Position numbers and translations under genes: made by a program
Notes under the pieces: generated by a model
Told to the model about the DNA's origin: nothing
Databases searched by the model: none
What the model saw: only the letters and a program-made list of their open reading frames with translations
Assembly (NCBI GenBank): GCA_963676875.1
Contig: OY781436.1
Location: forward strand, 4,030,001 to 4,094,000
Source: UBA6244 sp963676875
GTDB lineage: Bacteria; Bacteroidota; Bacteroidia; Bacteroidales; F082
Direction: 5' to 3'
DNA length: 64,000 bases
Shown: piece by piece, positions 17,071 to 26,451 of the stretch
Numbering within the stretch: the first letter of the stretch is position 1
How the letters are laid out: every line of letters begins with the position of its first letter

Positions 17071-18252
17071 ATGAAAAAGGTTTTAAAGAAAATTGTGGTA
17101 CTCGGCGGAGGTTTTGCCGGGGTGGAAGCGGCCATCAGGCTGTGCAAACATGGGTATGATGTTACCCTTGTATCCAACAGAGACTATTTGTTTATTTATC
17201 CCATTTCCATTTGGATTCCGGTTCAGAAAAAGCGGATGGACCAGGTGAAGTTGTCTTTGTGGGCACTTCAAAAAAAGCATGGTTTTCATTTGATTGTAGA
17301 TGAGGTAAAAGGCTTGAAAATAAATGAAAAAATGGTGGTGCTGACACATGAAGAAGTGGTCTATGATTATTTGTTTCTGGGACTGGGTATGTCAAAAGTA
17401 CATACTCCGGGACTGGAATTTGTCCATTCCATTTGTGGGGCACCTCAGGAGGCAGAGACCATTCGCGATTTGCTGGACAAGATTGTAAAAAAAGGTAATG
17501 GCGATATTGCAGTAGGTTTTGGCGGAAATCCTGCTGACCCAACGGCTACGGCCATCCGTGGAGGGCCGGCTTTTGAGTTATTGTTCAATATCAGTCATTT
17601 TATCAAGAAAAAGGGGCTGAGAAACCAAGTGAAATTGCATTTTTTTGCACCCATGAAAGAACCCGGTAAAAAATTGGGAGACAAGCCATACGCCCGATTG
17701 GCTGACTTCTATAAACGATATCAGGTGGAAGTGCATGTGGGTAAAAAAATTAAACAGTTTGAAGCTGACCATATTGTTTTTGCCGACGATACTACATTGA
17801 AAAGTGACCTGACCATCTTTATTTCAGGAGGTGCAGGACATCCTGTTTATGCAACCTCAGGATTACCACTCAATAAAGCCGGGTTTATCCAAATTGAATC
17901 CACATGTCAGGTAGTTGGCCATCCGGATATTTTTGCCGTTGGCGATTCTGCTGAGATTGTAGGACCCGATTGGGCAGCCAAACAGGGGCATATTGCAGAA
18001 GTGATGGCCCTTGTAGGAGCTTATAATTTGCATAACATCTTGCAGGATAATCCCAAACGCATGAGCTATCAGGACGACCTGAGCATCTTGTGTATTATGG
18101 ATTCGGGTGATGGTGCTGCTTTTATCACCAGAACCAATAAAGGAGGAACTATTTTGCCTTTACCCATTGTCGGGCATTGGCTTAAACGTGCATGGGGATT
18201 CTACTTTATCCATTCTAAACTGAAACATATACCACGACTTCCGGGCATGTAA
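17071..18252 (+). CDS. NAD(P)/FAD-dependent oxidoreductase (NDH-2 / sulfide:quinone reductase-like)
   Basis: A 393-residue two-dinucleotide-binding flavoprotein. The N-terminal FAD motif is VVLGGGFAGVEAAIRL, the mid-chain GFGGNPADPTA is atypical for an NADH-binding motif, and a late FAD motif is HPDIFAVGDSAEI. The overall layout resembles type II NADH dehydrogenases and SQR-like enzymes. The paired catalytic cysteines of true SQR are not evident, since only isolated Cys occur, so sulfide oxidation is not supported. The protein probably associates with the membrane periphery and reduces quinone, but this is inference. ATG 17071 is preferred over the adjacent TTG. Confidence 0.75.
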   Translation: MKKVLKKIVVLGGGFAGVEAAIRLCKHGYDVTLVSNRDYLFIYPISIWIPVQKKRMDQVKLSLWALQKKHGFHLIVDEVKGLKINEKMVVLTHEEVVYDYLFLGLGMSKVHTPGLEFVHSICGAPQEAETIRDLLDKIVKKGNGDIAVGFGGNPADPTATAIRGGPAFELLFNISHFIKKKGLRNQVKLHFFAPMKEPGKKLGDKPYARLADFYKRYQVEVHVGKKIKQFEADHIVFADDTTLKSDLTIFISGGAGHPVYATSGLPLNKAGFIQIESTCQVVGHPDIFAVGDSAEIVGPDWAAKQGHIAEVMALVGAYNLHNILQDNPKRMSYQDDLSILCIMDSGDGAAFITRTNKGGTILPLPIVGHWLKRAWGFYFIHSKLKHIPRLPGM

Positions 18253-18381
18253 GCAAGAGATATTAATGGGACTACCTTCTGTAAGATTCTTTGATTGGCA
18301 GTAAATTATCAATAAGCAGCATCATTTTTCTGTTTAAGGGAAGGCTTAATTTGCTTATATTGCAGCTTCAATTCTGCCCAT

Positions 18382-20877
18382 ATGATGTGTTGGTTTCAAT
18401 TTAAGCGAATTCGTACAAAGCTGATTTTTTGGTTCCTGGTGTTGGGATTGGTTCCTTTGTCGTTGGGTATTATAATCAACTACCTCCAACGGCTAAACTC
18501 CATTCGCGAAGCCGGATATGAAAAATTAATGGCTGTCCGCGATAACAAAGCCGAACAAATTGAGTACTGGTTGGCTAACCGTTCGCTGGAGGCACGAACT
18601 ATCGCATCGAATACGGATTTTATTGATGCTGTGGTAGCAATGCAGAACACGTCAGGGAGGAGTCGACAAAAGATTATACGCAAAACCATCCATGATTTGT
18701 TTGATGAATTTCAGATGGCACACCCGGAAATAAAACAAATGCAGTTGTTTCAAATGGTGGGAGATTCGATACTGTCAGTCATAGACAATTCCATAGCTCC
18801 CATAAATCAGGAACGGAAGGATGCCATTGATGAGGTGACCCGCACCGGGGTAATGAATTTTAGCAAATTGTTTAATTTGCCCGAATATACTGCCATGGCC
18901 ATTACTACACCTGTATTTGCCGGACACGACCATGAAGCAACAGAGTTGGTAGCTGTTTTTCAGGTGATTATCGATGTAAAATCCGCCTTCAAGTCCAAAT
19001 TGACGAATGTTCCCGAGTTGGGTGAAACTGGGGAAATTCTGTTGGTAAACCAGGATGGACTGGCATTGACCGACTTGCAAAAAATACCGAATGCTCCTTT
19101 AAGGTATCGTATTGTAGCAAAACCTGCCACTTTTGCCCGAATGGGAGAGGAGGGGGTGATTAATGACAAAGATTATTCGGGAACGCCTGTTTTGGCAGCT
19201 TATACATTTATCCGACTGACTCACTGGGGTTTAATTGTAAAACAGGATTCGAGGGAAATTAGTAAACCTGTCCGTGTATTATTGTTCGATTTTGCCGGAT
19301 TGTTAATTTTTTCGGTCATACTACTTGTGGCCATGGCCGCCGTAGTGGCTGAATCTATTTCAAGACCCATTATCGGATTGACAGAACACGCCAAGCGCAT
19401 TCAAAGCAGTGAATACGAACCCGTGGTATTACATTCAAAAGATGAGCTGGGAATATTAGCTGCCTCATTTAATGACATGGCCGCCAATATCAGAAATCAG
19501 CTTGGTATGCAACAAGGTATGTCGCAAATTTCCGGGTCGTTGGTGGGTTCGGTATCTACCAATCAATTTTATGGCAATCTGATAAAATCACTTGCCAAAG
19601 TTTCCGATGCCTCCCATATTTGCATCATGGCAAAACCTCTTGAACCTGGTAGTACCAACTTCTCCATTGCCCGTCAATGGTACAAAGTCGGGATGGCTAA
19701 TTTTTCGAATAGAAAATGGACAAAAGAGGAACTGGAATGGTTGGTGGATATGAAAGTGAAATCAATGGAAGTATCGGCTTTTCGATTGAACGAAACATTA
19801 AGCTCAGAAGTTTGCCAGACTGAACAGACGGAAGTAATCACTATCCCCATATGGATTGAGAAAGAATTGCTTGCGTTGGTTTTGTTGGTAGCTGATGGTA
19901 CATTTCCTGATGGAGTAAGCGAAATCATGGAAAAAACGCGTGCCACCATTAGTATTGGTTTCTCCAACGCATTGGCAACCGATCGTCTTTCATTGATGGC
20001 CAATAATCTTTTTGATATTAATCAACAACTTGAAAAACAGAAAGATGAGCTGGTAAAGAAATCGCAACAACTGAAAAAATCGGCTGATGAACTTCATGAG
20101 AGAAATGTGGAGCTGGAAATACAACGTAAAGAGGTGGAAAGTATCAATCGGCTTAAAAGCGAGTTTTTATCTAATATGAGTCACGAATTACGTACGCCTC
20201 TGCATGTAATTCTTACCCTTTCGGGAGTGATCAAAGACCAATTGCTCGACCGATTCCAAAACGAAGAGGAGCGCGAATATCTGGAGGTAATCGACAGAAA
20301 TGGCCAGATTTTGTTAAAACTCATTAGCGATATTCTTGATTTGAGCAGAATTGAGGCAGGTAAAGAAGTCTTGGAAATAAGACCTATACCCATTGTTTCT
20401 TTAATCGAAAATATTATATATAACATTCAGGCACTGGCCACTGAGAAAGGGTTGTGCCTTACTATTGACCGGGAGGGGGAGATACCTATTTTGTACAGCG
20501 ATGAGGAGAAACTATTTCAGGTTTTTCAAAACATCATTGGAAATGCCATCAAATTTACCAAAGAAGGGGGTGTTACCATAAAAGTTTACGAGGACAATGG
20601 GGAAGTGGTGGTGGATGTGGTTGATACGGGAATAGGAATTCCTGAAGATCAACTGAAAAAGATTTTTAATGAATTTGTTCAGGTGGACGGTTCTACTACC
20701 AGAAATTACATGGGAACTGGTTTAGGCCTGGCCATTGCAAGAAAAACCATTGAGTTGCTGCATGGAAAAATATTCGTGGTGAGTAGCTTGGGTTTTGGAA
20801 GTACTTTTTCCGTAAGGATTCCCGTTAATTTTGAGGACGAAAAAATATCTGAAGCTCATGAACACATAGCCTTATGA
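18382..20877 (+). CDS. Membrane histidine kinase with Cache-like sensor, HAMP and GAF-like domains
   Basis: An 831-residue sensor kinase. TM1 is at about residues 13-34 and TM2 at about 300-326. The periplasmic region between them fits a double-Cache sensor. HAMP follows at about 325-378, then a GAF-like region (390-545), a coiled coil (548-595), the HisKA box with His601 in SNMSHELRTPLH, and a HATPase_c with N box FQNIIGNAIKFTKEG, G1 DTGIGIP and G2 GTGLGLAIA. There is no receiver domain, so phosphotransfer presumably goes to a partner. The next gene overlaps the stop by ATGA, and the following gene encodes a hybrid kinase with two receivers, a plausible recipient. Confidence 0.9.
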   Translation: MMCWFQFKRIRTKLIFWFLVLGLVPLSLGIIINYLQRLNSIREAGYEKLMAVRDNKAEQIEYWLANRSLEARTIASNTDFIDAVVAMQNTSGRSRQKIIRKTIHDLFDEFQMAHPEIKQMQLFQMVGDSILSVIDNSIAPINQERKDAIDEVTRTGVMNFSKLFNLPEYTAMAITTPVFAGHDHEATELVAVFQVIIDVKSAFKSKLTNVPELGETGEILLVNQDGLALTDLQKIPNAPLRYRIVAKPATFARMGEEGVINDKDYSGTPVLAAYTFIRLTHWGLIVKQDSREISKPVRVLLFDFAGLLIFSVILLVAMAAVVAESISRPIIGLTEHAKRIQSSEYEPVVLHSKDELGILAASFNDMAANIRNQLGMQQGMSQISGSLVGSVSTNQFYGNLIKSLAKVSDASHICIMAKPLEPGSTNFSIARQWYKVGMANFSNRKWTKEELEWLVDMKVKSMEVSAFRLNETLSSEVCQTEQTEVITIPIWIEKELLALVLLVADGTFPDGVSEIMEKTRATISIGFSNALATDRLSLMANNLFDINQQLEKQKDELVKKSQQLKKSADELHERNVELEIQRKEVESINRLKSEFLSNMSHELRTPLHVILTLSGVIKDQLLDRFQNEEEREYLEVIDRNGQILLKLISDILDLSRIEAGKEVLEIRPIPIVSLIENIIYNIQALATEKGLCLTIDREGEIPILYSDEEKLFQVFQNIIGNAIKFTKEGGVTIKVYEDNGEVVVDVVDTGIGIPEDQLKKIFNEFVQVDGSTTRNYMGTGLGLAIARKTIELLHGKIFVVSSLGFGSTFSVRIPVNFEDEKISEAHEHIAL

Positions 20878-22064
20878 AAAATCCTGGTAAGCACATATTA
20901 CTCAGTTGGCTGATGGTTATTTTGCTAATCACCTTTATATTTGGGTTGGTGGGGGTTTTTTACAGGATATATAATGCCGACATTTGGATTGCGCCTTCCG
21001 GCAAAACCATTGCCTATCAATTAAATAGTTATGATTATAAGTTAACCGATAGTACACAGATTATTGAGATGGGGGTTCAGCCTCTTTGGGTTCCTGCTTC
21101 CATTATTACACAAGTGATGCAATACGATCAAGTGTTGTTGGAGATGCTTCAGGCAAAAAATTATCAAATCCGTTTTTACAACTATAATAAAGGGGCAGAT
21201 TTAATACATTTGATTCAAAAAAACCAACTTGAAGGTGGCGTGGCAGGAGATATGCCGGTTTTGATGGGGATGACAGATTCGTCCCTTGAAGCAGTTGCGC
21301 CTGTACAGCAGGGTTTTACGTCAATAGTATCTTCCAAATACAGTCTGGTGGAGGAATTAAAAAACAAGCGTGTGGGATATGTTTATGGCACCAATGCGCA
21401 CCTTAGCCTTGTGTCGAGTTTGGAAAACCATGGCATTTCTGTTGACGACATTCATATGGTACCCATGAATATTTATCAGATGGTTGAGGCGTTGCATCAA
21501 AATGAAATTGATGCATTTGCCGCTTGGGAACCTATTCCATCCATGGCCATTCATAAACACAGCGACCAAAAAAGCATCTATAAATCCTTTACCATGGGTT
21601 TCTTGGTGTTTAGTAAAGAATTTTTCCAGCAAAATCCGGAAGCCGTTTTGTTGATTACAGCTGCTGAAATCAGGGCTTTCAATTGGCTACAGAAAAGTAG
21701 AAATAATCTTTTAAGAGGCGTGGAGTGGTCCTTGGCTGGTTCAAATCAGTTCTTGACTGAAGGCAAAATCGAACTTACAAATTATCAGATGTCCACATTG
21801 GCCAAAAAAGACATCCTCGTAAATGGTGATTTACCCTCGCTTACAAATATGGATGTTGATTCAACCGGCTATGTATCAAGGCAATTTCTCAACCTCAAAA
21901 AGTGGGGTTTTATCCCCGATACCATCAGTTGGTCTTTTGTCAGATCATCTTTTAATCAAAATATTGTTCCTGAAATTCAAAAAAACCCTGCCAAATACAG
22001 AATATTCGAGTATAATTATTTACCTGTTTCTGAAGGCGATAAACAACCCCAGATTTATGATTAA
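20874..22064 (+). CDS. Membrane-anchored NMT1/TauA-type substrate-binding protein
   Basis: A 396-residue protein with one uncleaved N-terminal helix (about residues 9-32) and a periplasmic binding-protein fold of the nitrate/sulfonate/thiamine-precursor (NMT1, SBP_bac_11) class. Recognisable segments are GGVAGDMPVLMGM, NKRVGYVYGTNAHLSLVSSLENHG and DAFAAWEPIPSMA, the last typical of NrtA/SsuA proteins. There are no ABC permease or ATPase genes nearby. It overlaps the kinase gene upstream (ATGA) and the hybrid kinase gene downstream (8 bp), so translation of all three is likely coupled. I infer that it is a ligand-sensing partner of the kinases rather than a transporter component. The ligand is unknown. 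Confidence 0.8.
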   Translation: MKNPGKHILLSWLMVILLITFIFGLVGVFYRIYNADIWIAPSGKTIAYQLNSYDYKLTDSTQIIEMGVQPLWVPASIITQVMQYDQVLLEMLQAKNYQIRFYNYNKGADLIHLIQKNQLEGGVAGDMPVLMGMTDSSLEAVAPVQQGFTSIVSSKYSLVEELKNKRVGYVYGTNAHLSLVSSLENHGISVDDIHMVPMNIYQMVEALHQNEIDAFAAWEPIPSMAIHKHSDQKSIYKSFTMGFLVFSKEFFQQNPEAVLLITAAEIRAFNWLQKSRNNLLRGVEWSLAGSNQFLTEGKIELTNYQMSTLAKKDILVNGDLPSLTNMDVDSTGYVSRQFLNLKKWGFIPDTISWSFVRSSFNQNIVPEIQKNPAKYRIFEYNYLPVSEGDKQPQIYD

Positions 22065-24789
22065 ACTACTTTCAATAGACGACCAACGCGACAACCAGAT
22101 AACTATCCGTGGGGCGCTTTCCTCCTATCTGAAAGGAGCTACATTTTATTTTGCCCTTTCGGGTGAGGAAGGAATTGACATGGCTCAACAAAATCTCCCT
22201 GATATCATACTATTGGATATCATGATGCCCGGGATGGATGGATTTGAGACTTGCCGCCTAATAAAAGAAGATGAACAACTAAAATATATTCCCGTAATCC
22301 TTTTGTCGGCCATCGGAAACAAAACAGAAAACAGAATTAAAGGTATGGAAATAGGTGCAGATGCCATCATGTCAAAACCCTTTGATCCTGCTGAACTGGC
22401 GGCTCAAATCAGGGTGATGCTTCGGATTAAAGCTGCCGAAGACAAGCTGCGAAAGGAAAATATGAAGCTTGACAAACTTGTAGAAGAAAAAATTTCACAA
22501 ATCGTTTATCAAGCTACCGTACTCGAAAACGTCTCGGATGCAGTTATTTCGGCAGATACCGATTTCATACTTAAAAGCTGGAACGAAGCAGCAGAAAAAA
22601 CTTATGGATGGACAGAAGATGAGGTTATTGGAAAAGCATACAATGATATTCTTCAACCAATATATCCAGAAGGGTCAAGAAATCAGGTGGTTGAGTATTT
22701 TAGAAAGCATGGGAAGTATACCAGTGAGGTGGTTCATCATCATAAAAATGGTAGTGCATTATACATTTTAACCTCCGTTTCTCAAATTAAGGACAAACAT
22801 GGCAACAATATTGGAACCGTAGCACTCAACAGGGATATCACAAAGGAAAAAACCACGGAAAGTGAAATTATCAATCTAACTGCACGATTGGAGTTGGCAG
22901 TAAAAGCAGTTGAACTAGGCATTTGGGAATGGGATTTGGTATCGAATAAATTTAGTTGGAACGATGAGTTTGCCCATATGTATGGTGTTGATGAAAGCGA
23001 GTCGCTTGCTCCAATGGCTATGCTTAAAAAGTATTTGTATGTGGACGATTTTGCACATACCATAGGTGAATTGCGCGAATTGGCTCGTACGGGAGAAAAA
23101 ATTGTTGTTGAACATAGGGTGAATAATCCCATTCGAGGAATAATTACAGTTACCTCCAAAGCGGTACGTGTTGCCGACAACCTTGGGAAAACACAAAAAA
23201 TTATCGGGGTAAGTTATGATATTACCCAGCGTAAGCTGATGGAAAACAAACTAAAACAATCGGAAGAGCGATACCGTTTGTTGGTAGAAACCTCTAACGA
23301 TTTGGTCTGGATAACCGATACCAATGGTTGTTTTTCTTTTTATAACGAGCATGTAGAAGACGTGACAGGCTATAAATTTGATCGGTTTTTGGGAAAATCA
23401 TACGAAGTGCTTTTGCCTGAAGATAAAAGAGAATGGGTGGCCGGTGAATATGCCAAAGTGCTTGCAGGTGAAAAAACGCAAATTGAAACCACTGTTTATT
23501 TTGCAGGAGGGGTGGAGCATATCTTGTGGATCAATATGGCTCCCATTTACGAAAGTGGTCAGGTGGTTGGTGTGGCCAGCTTTGCACGAGATATGTCGGA
23601 TTATCGCCTGGCCATGGAGGAACTTAAATTGGCGCTGCAAAAAGCCAAAGAATCTGATCGGTTGAAGTCTGCCTTCCTGGCTACCATGTCCCACGAACTG
23701 CGCACTCCCCTCAATGCCATTATTGGCTTTAGTAGTTTGCTCGATAGTGGTATGGATAAAGAAGAATTCCAAAGTTTTGCTACCATTATTGGCGATAGCG
23801 GTCAACATCTGCTTGGTCTGGTTGAAGATATTTTTGATATCACGTTGATTGAATCGGGCGAAATAAAACTGAATAATGAGGTATTTGAGTTGATGCCTGT
23901 CATCGATCATATGCTCGAGTTTGGTCAACATCAGCAAGGATTGCTTAACCGTCAGGGAATAGAACTTATTTTTCACCAAACAGAATCTGCTTCAAATATT
24001 TCCATTTATGGTGACAAACGTCGGTTTCAGCAAATTTGGCAGAACCTCCTAAAAAATGCCCTGAAATTTACCGAATCGGGAAAGATAACCACAGGGTTTG
24101 AGACAATTTCGGAGGGGGGTAAACCAATGATACGTTTTTACGTAACAGATACAGGAATTGGGATATCCAAGGAAAAGCAAAAAATTATTTTTGAGGCATT
24201 CAGACAAGCCGACGATAGCCATACCCGTAAATATGATGGCGTTGGACTGGGGTTGTCGGTGGTTAAAAAGCTTACCGAACTCATGGGAGGTACCATATCT
24301 GTGAGCTCGGAGGTAGGGGTTGGTTCTACGTTTTCCTTTACCATACCCATTGCTTCTGAAAAACATTTGGAGCAAAAAACTGATGCATCACGAAATAAGC
24401 TTTCATTCAATGGTAAAAGGGTGTTGGTTGTAGAAGATGATGTGGATAGTTTTCATTTTTTAGAATTGGTGCTCATGAAATACGACGCTGTTCCTATTTG
24501 GGCGCATAACGGTAGAGAGGCAGTAAATTATTGTGCTAAAAATGAGTTACCCTCTATGGTGCTCATGGATTTGAATATGCCGGTAATGAATGGAATTGAG
24601 GCAACATCAATACTAAAAACGTCTTATCCCGATCTGGTGATTATTGCCCAAACGGCCTATACTCTTGGCGAAGACATGGAGAAAGCCATGGAAGCAGGAT
24701 GTGATGATGTGGTTCCTAAACCAATTATTATCGACAAACTGATTTCAACCATGGCGAAATATATGGAATCGCCTACCAACGACTCGTAG
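22057..24789 (+). CDS. Soluble hybrid histidine kinase: REC-PAS-PAS-PAS-HisKA-HATPase-REC
   Basis: A 910-residue protein from the ATG at 22057, overlapping the binding-protein gene by 8 bp. Order: receiver 1 (residues 1-120; phosphoacceptor Asp54 in LLDIMMPGMDG, Lys in MSKPFD), coiled linker, PAS domains at about 145-260, 275-395 and 410-530, His546 in LATMSHELRTPLN, HATPase (VTDTGIGIS, GVGLGLSVV), and receiver 2 (about 785-905; Asp838 in LMDLNMPVMNG, Lys in VPKPI). No transmembrane segments, so cytoplasmic. The N-terminal receiver can be phosphorylated by the upstream membrane kinase, giving a relay (inference). No DNA-binding output domain, and no response regulator gene is adjacent. Confidence 0.9.
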   Translation: MIKLLSIDDQRDNQITIRGALSSYLKGATFYFALSGEEGIDMAQQNLPDIILLDIMMPGMDGFETCRLIKEDEQLKYIPVILLSAIGNKTENRIKGMEIGADAIMSKPFDPAELAAQIRVMLRIKAAEDKLRKENMKLDKLVEEKISQIVYQATVLENVSDAVISADTDFILKSWNEAAEKTYGWTEDEVIGKAYNDILQPIYPEGSRNQVVEYFRKHGKYTSEVVHHHKNGSALYILTSVSQIKDKHGNNIGTVALNRDITKEKTTESEIINLTARLELAVKAVELGIWEWDLVSNKFSWNDEFAHMYGVDESESLAPMAMLKKYLYVDDFAHTIGELRELARTGEKIVVEHRVNNPIRGIITVTSKAVRVADNLGKTQKIIGVSYDITQRKLMENKLKQSEERYRLLVETSNDLVWITDTNGCFSFYNEHVEDVTGYKFDRFLGKSYEVLLPEDKREWVAGEYAKVLAGEKTQIETTVYFAGGVEHILWINMAPIYESGQVVGVASFARDMSDYRLAMEELKLALQKAKESDRLKSAFLATMSHELRTPLNAIIGFSSLLDSGMDKEEFQSFATIIGDSGQHLLGLVEDIFDITLIESGEIKLNNEVFELMPVIDHMLEFGQHQQGLLNRQGIELIFHQTESASNISIYGDKRRFQQIWQNLLKNALKFTESGKITTGFETISEGGKPMIRFYVTDTGIGISKEKQKIIFEAFRQADDSHTRKYDGVGLGLSVVKKLTELMGGTISVSSEVGVGSTFSFTIPIASEKHLEQKTDASRNKLSFNGKRVLVVEDDVDSFHFLELVLMKYDAVPIWAHNGREAVNYCAKNELPSMVLMDLNMPVMNGIEATSILKTSYPDLVIIAQTAYTLGEDMEKAMEAGCDDVVPKPIIIDKLISTMAKYMESPTNDS

Positions 24790-24876
24790 AAACTAAGATT
24801 GTCTTTCTTTGCAAAAAGAAATAACCTCATGGTGATAAATATGGAAATTTTTATAATATCTAAGAGTGTACTGCCA

Positions 24877-25896
24877 ATGCATCCGAAGCGAAACCTGATG
24901 CTAATTGTTTTTTCATTATTCCTATTTGCTTCTCAAGCTCAGGAGTATAAATCACTTCTTGGTTTTGATAAATTTGAGAATCCTGAAATTCTGGTGATTA
25001 CAAACCGTCTGGATGGAGAAAAACCTAATGAATTCTTAAATAAAGTGGACACAACCAAACCATTACGCGTCTTCTCGGTAACCTATGTCGATAGTGCTTT
25101 TGTGATTGTCCCTACCACTATAAAATCTTATGTCCAAAAGCACAACTCAGCATTCTCCGACTACGTGTTATTTGTGCATGGTGATGGTAAAACCTTTCTT
25201 CATGCTGCTGTTAGGGGACTCGATATTCAGAATACCTATGGGGTTCAGGTGATAGTATTTGCATGGCCATCCCGACGCGACGATGGACAGGTTTTTAATA
25301 ATTTTGCTACCTCTTTGAAAAACCTGCAACTTTCTGAAAATCATTTTGCCGCTTTGATAGACAGTATGTCGGTTGTAAAGCATGATTATTTAAAGAGCAA
25401 CCCCGATGTAAAAATGAATCTGTTTTTCCACAGCCTTGGTAATGAATATTTGCCGCAATATGTGAAGGATAGCAAAAAAAACCGACATCAAGACTTCTTT
25501 AACAATTTGGTAATCAACGCCGCAGCAGTTAGTTCCGAAGGTCATCATTCGTGGGTGGAAAAGTTGGATATTCAACAACATATCTTTATCAACAGCAATG
25601 CCAAGGACGTAAATCTGAATGGGTTGAGAATTATTTCCGCTTATGGGTACATGGTGGGCGAGTTGCTCGTGGAACCTCTCGCCACCAATGCTTACTATGT
25701 AAATTTTAGCGATGCCATCGGATTTAAGTTACCGCCGGGTAGGTCGCATACCTATTACATTGGCGAACATGTGGTCAATAGTGCGCATGTAAAAGGCTAT
25801 TATTCAGATTTGTTTCATGGAAATGTACCTGATTTTAATAACACCACGCGATTTAAAAAACGCAAGGATGGGTTTGGGTATGATATTGTTTATTGA
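24877..25896 (+). CDS. Exported alpha/beta hydrolase (DUF900-like)
   Basis: A 339-residue protein from the ATG at 24877, which gives a clean signal peptide ending ASQAQ. Earlier in-frame starts at 24829 and 24841 would add an unlikely leader. The fold is recognised from VLFVHGDGKTF (strand-turn and oxyanion region), VIVFAWPSRRDDG and the nucleophile-elbow-like NLFFHSLGNEYLPQYV, where the serine is in F-H-S-L-G instead of G-x-S-x-G. This matches DUF900 type hydrolases. A catalytic His is plausible at HTYYIGEHVV. Substrate unknown. It lies 87 bp after the hybrid kinase gene; whether it is regulated by that system is unknown. Confidence 0.72.
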   Translation: MHPKRNLMLIVFSLFLFASQAQEYKSLLGFDKFENPEILVITNRLDGEKPNEFLNKVDTTKPLRVFSVTYVDSAFVIVPTTIKSYVQKHNSAFSDYVLFVHGDGKTFLHAAVRGLDIQNTYGVQVIVFAWPSRRDDGQVFNNFATSLKNLQLSENHFAALIDSMSVVKHDYLKSNPDVKMNLFFHSLGNEYLPQYVKDSKKNRHQDFFNNLVINAAAVSSEGHHSWVEKLDIQQHIFINSNAKDVNLNGLRIISAYGYMVGELLVEPLATNAYYVNFSDAIGFKLPPGRSHTYYIGEHVVNSAHVKGYYSDLFHGNVPDFNNTTRFKKRKDGFGYDIVY

Positions 25897-25953
25897 CCAA
25901 AAATATGGGAATTTATGAACTTGTTGACAAATCGATTCGAGGAATTCCCGGAT

Positions 25954-26448
25954 CTAGTTGTAATTCCCACTGTCCATGCGCAACAATTGCCATTTCTTGT
26001 TTAACCCCAGTTCGTGAGACTTGAATTTTCTGTTGGTTTTGTCGGTAGCCACAAAACGAAAAGTGCGAAAAGGCAAATCTCCGTTTTCAAGCAAGTTTTT
26101 AAGTGTAGCGTAGTCTAGTTTAATTGCTTGTATATCTTTGGGTTGGAATTTGGTTAGAGGGTGTGTTATTAATCCTTCTTTGGCAAGATCGTAGTGATTA
26201 AATTCGCGTTTTCGGTTAATTAATTCCAAGGAAATGCCAGTGATTTGCACCTCTTCAATGGCCTTGATGCGTAAAACAACATGGGTGATGTTGGTTTGAA
26301 ATTTTTCTACGATTACGGACAATGTAAGTGCCGGATAGATTTGTTCTGACAATAGAAACTGTCTGGTTTTAATGCGTTTATGGCGATATGTGACTAGGGA
26401 AGCGGTAATCAGCAGACCCAGTACAACCAATGAGATAATAGTTTCCAT
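25954..26448 (-). CDS. Hypothetical membrane-anchored protein
   Basis: A 164-residue protein with one N-terminal helix (about residues 3-22), then a basic linker and about 135 residues of mixed alpha/beta sequence that I cannot assign to a family. It starts 3 bp after the GNAT-like gene stop and is the last gene of the minus-strand operon. Function not recognised. Confidence 0.55.
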   Translation of the reverse strand: METIISLVVLGLLITASLVTYRHKRIKTRQFLLSEQIYPALTLSVIVEKFQTNITHVVLRIKAIEEVQITGISLELINRKREFNHYDLAKEGLITHPLTKFQPKDIQAIKLDYATLKNLLENGDLPFRTFRFVATDKTNRKFKSHELGLNKKWQLLRMDSGNYN

Positions 26449-26451
26449 TTG

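Noticed and set aside
16258..18252. SQR activity for the flavoprotein
   Set aside because: The paired catalytic cysteines are not visible, so sulfide oxidation is not supported.
23398..23979. 193-codon minus-strand frame in the hybrid kinase gene
   Set aside because: Antisense shadow of PAS and HisKA coding sequence.
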